Of a DNA stretch of 64,000 bases, positions 55,076 to 64,000 are shown piece after piece. The position numbers and the translations under genes are program-made. The DNA is taken from positions 161,155,465 through 161,219,464 of the forward strand of contig CP136068.1 in assembly GCA_032622095.1 (NCBI GenBank), written 5' to 3'. Under the pieces are notes generated by a model. That model worked only from the letters and a program-made list of their open reading frames with translations, ran no database searches and was not told where the DNA came from. How positions within the stretch are numbered: the first letter of the stretch is position 1; every line of letters starts with the position of its first letter. Source of the DNA: Siphonodentalium dalli (taxonomy: Eukaryota > Mollusca > Scaphopoda > Gadilida > Siphonodentaliidae).

Positions 55076-55929
55076 TACTCGAGCGCGGGGACAACATGGA
55101 ATTGGTCGTTTGCCTTATAGGTGGGCCAGAATTGTTCAATTATAGGATAGGAGGCGTAGTATGCCTGTCTGTTATGGCTACTTGTCAATTCACTGTTGTG
55201 CCATGCGCACGTTGTCGATAGTCTAAGAGACATTTTTGCGAATAAAGAATAACATGGTCCATAGCCAATTTTTAACCCATCGGTGGTACCCCACGGTTTA
55301 GGGGTGCGGTGTTCCGGATTTATTTGGGGCGGCACAGTGGACGCCCAACCATGCCATCAAATTGGCCGAAATCCTTACCGTCCATACTCCATTTTCATCG
55401 CCCTCATGGTGGTAACCCTCCCCCCCCCCCGGGGAGGGCTAGTGTGTTCCTAATGAGTATTTGGGCAGACTACCAACCCATGCCGTAAAATTTATCGAAA
55501 GAGCGTTTTGCTTAATTGGGAATGGGAAATAAGTTCCAAAAGTTATCTTATAAGCACCGACATTACCGCCCCCCCACAATTCCTTTGAGATTCTGCTATA
55601 TTACATCAACTGCACAGGAATATTGAGTGACAAACGCCCAGGGCATAAGTGACTTCCCCAATTCAAAATAAACACTCTCATATACGCGAAGAAACAACCT
55701 CAACACTGGGCGAAAATAATCGACCGAATAATAAAACCCAGCAAACTATAGGTTTTAGTAAAACCTGGGATTAGGTGGTTTTACTTTGATGTTTTAAAAA
55801 AGTATATTTTAGAATATGTTTTCGATGCGAGACGTATGGTACGGATAAATCAGATATAGCTAATCGTCTCTTGGTGATTGTTTTGCCAACTCATTAAGTT
55901 CAATTAGCGACATTATCATAACTGTATCA
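55076..55929. other. No certain gene
   Basis: A - strand frame of 86 codons (55335-55075) has no recognised domain. A run of C residues lies at 55420-55431. Confidence 0.4.
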
Positions 55930-56985
55930 CGCCAATAAAACCTAGTTCTAATTTAATTTTACTCCACTAACACCTAGCTTAAACTAGAGTAAAACCAGGT
56001 CTGGAATAAAACCTAGTCTAAACCAGAGACACCTATTCGGACCTATAAGTCCACTATTGGCTTACATGTATATCAGAATAAAATAATCCAATAGTAACCT
56101 ATGTGTACATGTAACACGATATTGACATTTTTCTTATATTCATTATATACAACTTTCAAATAACGATATTTTGCATATCGAAACTACTATTATGTAAGCA
56201 TCATAAATACTAATCGAAGTAGAGTTAGTCTTCCTGGAGGTGATATTTTTTTTCAGATTTGTATAATGATTATGCGATCATAGATATCATTTTTAGCAGA
56301 ACCATATCGGTGCCACTGCTTAGTTAACAGATGTTCCCCTTCTTAGCTCCAGAAATCCAGCATGTTCTGCTTCTTATCAATTATAAATGTTCCACATTTA
56401 AGACAAACAATAATTGAGATTTTGCATGGAATCATTTAGAAATGACTGTGTTATTGTTTGTGAGTAATTTATAATTTTGACAGTGACAAAGTGGTAGCAA
56501 ATATTGGGGAAATGACCCATATATCGCTCAACTTTCTCCATATATCCCACTCATATAAACACTCAAATCCATATGTCACATATATAATAACTGATATATA
56601 TTCACAACAAGAACTCCCACTAAAACCTAGTTTAAACTAGAGTAAATCCAGGTCTGGAATAAAACCTAGTCCACTACTGGCTTACATGTATTTCAGAATT
56701 AAATAATCCAATAGTAAGCTATGTAAATGGTATAGGTCGATTATGAATATACTTGCGCGAGGATATGTTGAATAAATTGTTGGGCCATATGTAAAAACCC
56801 GTATACAATTACTTAATGGGACTTTTAAAAGTATGTGAGACAACTATAATGAAAAAGTACATGTAACACGATATAGACATTGTTCTTATATTCATTATGT
56901 ATAACTTTCAAATAACGATATTTCGCATATCGAAACTACTATTATGTAAGCATCATACTTACTAATTGAAGTAGATGTAGTCCAA
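55930..56985. repeat. Direct duplication of a block of about 300 bp
   Basis: 55968-56222 and 56614-56972 share ordered blocks: AACTAGAGTAAA(A/T)CCAGG, TCTGGAATAAAACCTAGTC, GGCTTACATGTAT(A/T)TCAGA, GTACATGTAACACGATAT, CTTTCAAATAACGATATTT and CATATCGAAACTACTATTAT. The second copy has an insertion near 56730-56855. No coding capacity. Confidence 0.88.
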
Positions 56986-57360
56986 TAAGTTATAGATCAA
57001 AGCATTGAAAGCTTATTCTGCAAATCATATTTAGACTAAAATATTTCAATTTACTACGCGATGATTGTTGACAAAACACAGTACCAGTGTTGTTCACATA
57101 ACACGTGTGTGAACGCTCCCCATGTCGTTATTAGAGAGCTATCAGTGACGACGTTAAGAACACAGTTTATATATTTCCCCACGTTCTTCCTGGTGGTGAT
57201 ATTTTTAACAGATATAATGTATAATGTTTTGAGAATGTAGCCACTGTGATTGCCTTGGGTCCACTAACGTATAAGTATCGACCTACTGGTGCTCCCCAAA
57301 ACCGATCATAGATGTACACAACGCGGTTATAATTTCAACCCACCATGGCACTTGAGCAAC
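56986..57360. other. No gene seen
   Basis: Nothing recognised. Confidence 0.45.
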
Positions 57361-57567
57361 ACGGGATTGTCGTACTGCGAATATTGATTGATATTTTACA
57401 CTTCTCAGGTAATCTGTGTAAGCATATGTTATCTGAGACCATCAATGTGGCCGCGGTATTATCAACACGGGATTGTCGTACTGCGAATATTGATTGATAT
57501 TTTACACTTCTCAGGTAATCTGTGTAAGCATATGTTATCTGAGACCATCAATGTGGCCGCGGTATTA
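57361..57567. repeat. Perfect 106-bp tandem duplication
   Basis: ACGGGATTGTCGTACTGCGA through GGCCGCGGTATTAT appears at 57361 and 57467 with no visible difference over about 100 bp, so it is very recent (or an assembly artefact). Confidence 0.95.
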
Positions 57568-59504
57568 TGACACTCTCGTGGTAGAACATTGCAAATCTCG
57601 GAGCCTGAATCGATTTCCGTCCGTTGGTCTGTTCGAGTACATCTGATGTATTCACGGTTTAAAATCTGGTTGTGGGATTTAATTTCATTGTTAAATTTTA
57701 CCTTGGGAGAATAATTGTAAATCTTGTCTCCTGTGGTGTATCTATTGTAAAACCTGTGTTGATCTGCGGTCGTTCTGCAAACCAACAAAGAACACCGACA
57801 GACATGAATTCCATCCGTATTGGCTCAGCTTCTATACAACTTACTTATTTCAACAATGATTTCGTAGATTGTCACGTGCCGTTATATAGTTATTACACAC
57901 CCTACCACTTTATTCGTGCTCCCAATAGAGACGTGCATATCGATGCACCAAAAACAATAAAGTATTATGAATGTACTACTTAAAAATATGATTTAATCAA
58001 ATAACTGACAATGTAGTAATACAAATTATGTTGCTTTTTTTCCATCAACCACAAATATACAGAACCGACCAGAAATATTCTGGTTTATGTCGCATGCCAA
58101 AACATCAAATATTGAACATAAACATTAACGCTTTATTGTATGTACGTTCAACTAGGTTGTGCCATCCGGATTCAGATACATATTGTAAATGTTGATCCAT
58201 ATAAACAGATGATCCCGCAATAAAGCGTGTGCTTCAAATATTTACATGATGGGAGAGTCAGCTCCGTTGTTAAATTTTACCTTCAGAACATCAGTTTGAC
58301 ATTTGAAGAAATTTTAGGTCACGTTTATGTATTTCAGTCTGTGGTGGAACTGATCATCGTGCGAAAAAACTAAATGGTGAAGTTGTTGTACAGACATATT
58401 GATGGCTCATCGTAATCTATATAATATCCTAAATATGACATAAAATATTTCAGTGTAAAATTACAAATTTGCTCAAAATGTTCAGTTGAAAAGTACTATA
58501 CGTTGCACATTCAAAGAAAAGGACACGGTGGCTCCAGTGCGATATTTGTATGGCTCCAGTTGGAAAAAGAGCAAAAATGATATGCTCAAGTGCGCATCCA
58601 CGAGAATTATTTCGATATTGCACATAATTCATCGATAGGCGTTTTAGCCGAGAATAATGGCATCGTATCTAATATCTGTGCATTTGTCTCTTTGCAGAGC
58701 AAATATAGATGTTAGCGTTGCAAAATATATATAGGGCGGTTTGTTTCCCCGACAAACCAATCACAAAGGTTGACATATTCAAAATGGCCACCACTTTTAA
58801 GAAATGGCCGCCGTTTTCAGCTTTTACTCAACGCATACGACGAATGTGACTTCTATTCCTTATTTAAAAAAGTAAATATCTCACTCAAATAAAGGGCGTA
58901 ACTGCTGTAGGACGGCCACAAACTCTATTTTCACACCCGATCTAACGTGGCCGCCGTCCACATGGATTCAAATAGGGAACCCATGACAGTTATCTACCCC
59001 TACTCCTTCCTGTCGCCGCGTATCGTGGCTGGAATACATGCTAATGTGATATTATCCCCGGCGACACGTCCCTGCATGACAGAAAAAATAAACCGTGTAG
59101 CATCGAAATCAACATGAAAGCACACTGAAATGACGATTTCACACTGGTGCACTTTCGATAAATGCGCACCCGTCGTGTAGCTTGTTAACGCGAAGGCAAC
59201 GTATATTTTTGTGATAGTTTATAAAGCTTGTTTTAACAAACTTACGAACCCCAGATGACAATGATTATGATCTTCAATACTAAAAACAATGCCAACATGA
59301 CAATAGACGGACGATTGTACTAAAATTGAGCACATGTTCCACTCTATCGGATTTGTCACAGTAAAATTAATTAAAGCACTGGAAATGATGAGGTTGGGAA
59401 AACATACAAACAATTGCAGGTTTATTGAATCTTGTGGACCATGAGGCGCTTTACATATACATAATGGACTTTTATTGAGTGGAAAAAGTAATCTACATCT
59501 ATAT
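57568..59504. other. No gene recognised
   Basis: A + frame of 103 codons (57672-57983) has no domain I know. AAAATGGCCACCACTTTTAA and AAATGGCCGCCGTTTT at 58780-58815 form a small repeat. Nothing else was recognised. Confidence 0.4.
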
Positions 59505-61200
59505 TTGCGAATGTCGGTCTGTCTGTCTGTGTTCTATAGCAATTCACAGGGGACCACCTACATGGCACAAAAGGAGTCTAATATGGGTACCTTTTTACGA
59601 GAAAGATAATGGCGAGGGTTAGAAATTTCTAAAGTGACACCGTTGTTGTCAGGGGCAGAAAAGGGGGAGGGGCAGAACAAAATTTGTAGCCGATTGCCAC
59701 GAAACTTATATATAATCATCCCCATAATATGAGGAATCTAATGGTGTCGTTTAAATATGTCAAAAATCGCGCTGTTTGCGTCAGAGATGCCCGGAAGGGG
59801 AGAGGGGCACCAAATTTGATCAAAATAATTTTAGCGCCGAATTCCACCAAATTGATGCACATTCTTCTGATATCTTCTCAATGATACAAGGAATCTTATT
59901 GTGTGATTTAAAGACGCCAAATTGGTGTCGTTGGGTTGAGAGGTTGAGTGGGGGCGGTGGGTGGGTACTAAATCTGATAAGAATTTGTTTAGTCGCCGAT
60001 TGCCAATAAACTTATACAAATTCTTCCCCATGGTATGAGGTGTCTAATGGCGTGGCTTAAAGCTGTCAAAACTGGCGTCATACTATTCAGTAGTGCATTC
60101 GAGTCAGGGGTCCACTCAAAGGGAGAGGGGCACCAAAATTGATACACAACATTTTTAGCGTCAATTTTCACCAAATTTATACACATTCTTATCCATGATA
60201 TGATGAATCTAATCGTGTTGGTCCTGCTTTGGTGAGAGATGGCGTGGGGTGGGATGGGCACTAAATTTGATAAAAAATTGTTTAGTCGCGGATTAGGGCC
60301 AAACTTACAAATAATAATCTCCATGATATCTGGAGTCTAATTGTGTGGTTTAAAGATGTCAAAAGTGGGGTCATTCGAGTCAGGGTGAGAGGGACACAAA
60401 CATTGATAAATATTATGTTTAACGCCGATTTCCACCTGATTGATACACAATTGTTCCGTGATACAAATAATCTAATTGTGTTTTTTAAATGCGCCAAATT
60501 GGTGCCTTTTGGGTGAAAGATATGCAATGGTGGCCCTAAATTTGATACGAATTTGTATACTCGCTAATTTTCATGAATTTTATATACATTCATCTCTATA
60601 ATGAGTCTGGGTGTGTGATTTAATGATGTCAAAAGTGGCACCGCTTGAGTCCGAAATAGGGACGGGAGTGCCAATTACCATCAAACTCATACATGTTCTC
60701 AAATGATACAATGAATCAAATATTTGCGAAAATCTGTCTATGTTCTATATCTAACTTTAAGGGTACAATCGAGATGGCACCAAGGCGGTCTAATAGGGTA
60801 ACTGTTTATGAGTAAGACAATGGTGCTGGTTAAAATTTTCTAAAGTGACGTTGTTGGTGTCAGGGGATGGGCTATTTTAGCGCAGATTTCGACCAAATTG
60901 ATATATTATTCTTCTCCGTGATACGAGGAATATAAACGTGTGATTTAAAGACGCGAAATGTTGGTGCCGTTTGTGTGAGAGATGAGGGGGGTAATAACTA
61001 TGATAAGAATTTGTTTAGTTGCCCATTACCACCAAACTTATATATAATCATCTCCATTATATAATGCATGAATGAGTCTAATAGACGTGATTTAAATACG
61101 GTTCAAGTCATAGCACTGATCCCACCAAATTCATGCACGTTCTTCTCTAATGATATGATGAATTAAATCACATTCGGGGGTCGTTTTGGGTCATGGATGG
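59505..61200. repeat. Diverged tandem array, about 140-bp units with longer-period repeat
   Basis: Blocks such as GAGAGGGGCACCAAA(A/T)TTGAT, TTTAGCGCC(G/A)A(A/T)TTCCACC, AATTGATACACA-TTCTTCT, CATGATATGA(G/T)GAATCTAAT and GTGTGATTTAAAGA recur roughly every 120-150 bp, about eleven times. The header TCTGTCT(G/A)TGTTCTATA with CACC..GGCGGTCTAATA occurs at 59516 and 60731, giving a longer period of about 1.2 kb. Non-coding. Confidence 0.85.
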
Positions 61201-62599
61201 CGAGCGGAGATTCACTAGAATCTATAAGATTGTTCACATCGCCGATATCCAACAACGTTCTATATAGTCATCTCCCAGGCCATCTCCATGTCGTTCTAAA
61301 GAGTTTTTGGCTTGGCATTCCAAGTGCACAATCTCGATAAATGGTGACCGAATTAAGTCACTTGAACAATTATATCTTCTCAACTGGATGGAACTTAGGG
61401 TATTCCTATAATGATCTAGCAACACATGTACATAGAAGAAAGCATTAAAAGTATATTTATATCAATCTATTTAAGAGATACATATATTCATTCAAACTGA
61501 GGGACCTTGAATCGTCAGTGGATTGCATATTAGAATGGCTCATGTATATATATTAACACGATTGAGTCTGTCCCATTCAATATAGTTTCCACAAAAAAGT
61601 TAGAATTGCCAAGAGATATGGAAATTTAGAGCAGGCCTGATGAAAACAGTAACTTTTTTTCGTGAACCCATTTATTCACCCATTTGTTTGCAGTGCCAAC
61701 ATTAATAATATATATGTATAATATCACATGGTACATATAAACATTCCAATATATGGTGGTTATAGAAAATATCTCATGCAAAAACAAATGACGTTAATTA
61801 GCATGGAATATTTGTGCTGAGTTTTAACTCGGAAACAGGAATTACTGTTCGGGAGACTGTTTACCTCGTGTACAATTACTCGCATCTATGTTGCGCAAAC
61901 TTGGTTTTTACGGTTTAAATATTTATACATTATTAGACCTGAACTCGGAAAAGCGTTTTCGAACCGGGGTGCTCACGAAATATACCCTGTACAAAATCGT
62001 ATCCTCTATATACCGCACAATATAATTTGTTATGCCGGATTACACAACAGTTTACTCACAACATTCTAGCTGAGATATAATCTGTTGTTACCCATATTGG
62101 GCAATATAAAGCTTGAAATCGAAAGAACCAATTAAAAAGGTGAAATAGTATATCTGTTTTGCATCGTCACAAACTGGAAAATTTGCACCGCAGTTTGTGC
62201 AGTTCATCAAAGTAAACCATATTGTGTCTGAATATGAACGGCAACATTGTCGTCAACCTTTTGAACAAAATCCCCTCCAACACTAGAGCTGTATTTGTTC
62301 TAGAAAGTAAAATAAATCTTAAACTTGCGAGCTCTAATTTCTAATTGAAAACCACTAATGTTCACAAAGTTCCAACCGATTGTATATAATCCCCGATAAT
62401 TGTCACAACATAATAGCGTCTCACAGAGTATAATTACACGAAGTGGTTAACACGTTTCTTATCCGTGTACAATGTGATCGAATTACACCAACTCAATGGT
62501 CGTTGATTTCCACACTGAGCATTGATTCCCCACAGTGAGCATTTATTTCCATCGGCAGCACATTTTGCCAAACACTCCTAATATGTTCAAACGGATGCT
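61201..62599. other. No gene seen
   Basis: AT-rich, short frames only. Confidence 0.45.
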
Positions 62600-62965
62600 C
62601 TCAAAATATGTCTAGAAATTTCATTTTAAAATTTGGTACAAGCCATTTTTGTGACCAAATATTTAAGGACCGACTACTAGTTGGAAATTATAACCACATT
62701 ACTTATATTGCATGAACAATATTTGCAATAATTTGTAGATACGTGCATACAAATTCCACGATATACATATACTTGCATATTGTCCCTGATAATTATCACA
62801 GTATATAATAGCACACACAGACACACGTGAACAAAGTAGATTATGAAAAGCGTCAGCGCGTTTCGTATCCCCAAATATTTAAGAACTGTCAACTAGTTGG
62901 ACATTATAACCCTATTTATTATACTTTTATTGCATGCAAAATATTTGCAATAATGTGTAGATGGA
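62600..62965. repeat. Tandem block of about 217 bp, two copies
   Basis: CCAAATATTTAAG(G/A)AC then CTA(C/G)TAGTTGGA(A/C)ATTATAACC, and CAATATTTGCAATAAT(T/G)TGTAGAT, occur at 62655 and 62872. A third, diverged copy is at 34252-34291. Confidence 0.85.
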
Positions 62966-64000
62966 CATTTTTCAAAAAAAGTGGCCTATTTCTGTCCATC
63001 GCCATTTTTTTTTTAGAAAAGTGTATTAATGATCATATGTTTTTATTTTGAGATATAAAATGGGATGGGGTCGACTTATTGCAGACCGTATATCATCCGC
63101 TCCTTGATACCTCTACAATCCAGAGACTCGTAATGTAATATGCCTGATTATAAAATCACAAAATATGCGAAATGTTTACCAAGTCAAGTGACATAATTTA
63201 GGTCACAACACTGTCCCACGATGGGTGGTCCATACTGTTACCAAGAGAGAAACACATAATACAACAGTCTTGTCATTGGCGAATGAGGGAGTGCAAATTG
63301 GTTTCCAGTACTACTCACCAATACACATGGCTCAACAACTGTTATCCGGTGGTCGGTTCAATTAATTTGCCCGTAATTGACAGTATCATTCATCAAACAG
63401 GTGAGTACATTGGAAGTGTGTCACTACTATTACCCATAGATACAGGTCTGTGAGTTTACTTTCAGGTATATTCATACAAATCCCACGATTCCTATGGATC
63501 AATAATACTTACTCGAAGTAAGTTGCGGTGTGCACATTAGTGACGTATTTGGCACGTTTGCTTCTGGATTTCGATCTCGCGCCCATAAATGTACATGTGC
63601 TATTTCCTAGTAGTTCTGGTTTACCATCTAGTTAAATCATGGACATGTACACTTGATTAGTACACTATCCGATTATTGTTATAAGTGTTATATTAGCGAA
63701 TTTCTCTTCATCGTTTGTTTCAATTGATTAAACCAATAATAACTGTTGATATATTAGTGACTTTCGTCGATTCATCTTTGTTGAAATCGAACCATCTTAT
63801 CTAGAAAATACCGTATTGCTACAATACCGGGTCGTTTAAAATCTTAGCCGGGAAAGTTTGAAGTCTATATTAATAACCCTAAACGATCGACCGTGTGTGA
63901 TCTTACTCGGTGTATGTGTGAATTATACCTTATAATGTTAGCAATCCTTCTTAACCAGTAGTGATGCCCGAGGTAAGATCGATGGTAAGATCGATACAAG
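62966..64000. other. No gene seen
   Basis: Nothing recognised up to the window edge. A second-to-last exon of the PAN gene could be hidden here, but no frame with domain evidence exists. Confidence 0.4.

Noticed and set aside
57672-57983. 103-codon + frame as a gene
   Set aside because: No recognisable domain and no start or splice support.

Overview
This is nuclear DNA of an AT-rich invertebrate animal, most likely a mollusc. The evidence is: AT-rich introns with GT/AG splice sites; 114-bp phase 1-1 exons each coding one calcium-binding EGF domain; C-type lectin and PAN-type lectin-like exons; a Penelope-like element with a GIY-YIG nuclease; a Tx1/L1-type LINE; a Crypton-like recombinase; TTAGGG-like repeats; and an (AATC)n-tailed LINE/SINE end of a kind common in molluscan genomes. 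The phylum is inferred. I see no bacterial genes, rRNA genes or CRISPR arrays.

The main gene lies on the + strand from about 5.4 to 29.7 kb. Six EGF exons (5386-5499, 5706-5819, 6153-6266, 7113-7226, 9150-9263, 16368-16481) are followed by a C-type lectin-like domain split over two exons (20562-20732 and 29527-29708, the latter with the stop codon). Every internal junction is phase 1, so the exons join in frame into a secreted or cell-surface EGF-lectin protein. The signal-peptide exon is not visible. EGF exons 1-5 and their flanking introns are recent duplications, and a decayed sixth copy lies at 6374-6405. The introns hold a 62-bp satellite (9.33-11.51 kb), LINE remnants (7.37-8.51, 12.34-13.15 and 20.91-24.90 kb), a 30-bp minisatellite (25.92-27.71 kb, with a diverged relative at 28.70-29.10 kb), and many inverted-repeat elements.

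From 30 to 47 kb the window is mostly mobile-element territory: several MITE-like elements with terminal repeats and target-site duplications, a broken Penelope-like element (36.8-39.24 kb) split by a TTAA-type MITE and followed at once by degenerate telomere-like repeats, foldback elements at 42.3 and 44.6 kb, the catalytic C-terminus of a Crypton/DUF3504-type tyrosine recombinase (42.47-43.02 kb), and a possible FLYWCH/MULE-related terminal exon (45.41-45.65 kb).

A second host gene begins at 48,396: a first exon with a hydrophobic segment and a PAN/apple-like cysteine module, ending at a consensus splice donor. Its later exons were not found. From 49 to 64 kb I see repeats only: a dispersed inverted family (49.1, 52.8 and 54.6 kb), another copy of the TTAA MITE with a matching empty site, minisatellites, duplicated blocks, and a long diverged tandem array (59.5-61.2 kb).

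The most unusual signal is a module of two 67-nt near-perfect hairpins in opposite orientation. It occurs in three elements (17.0, 37.1 and 49.7 kb) that carry two different kinds of outer terminal repeats.
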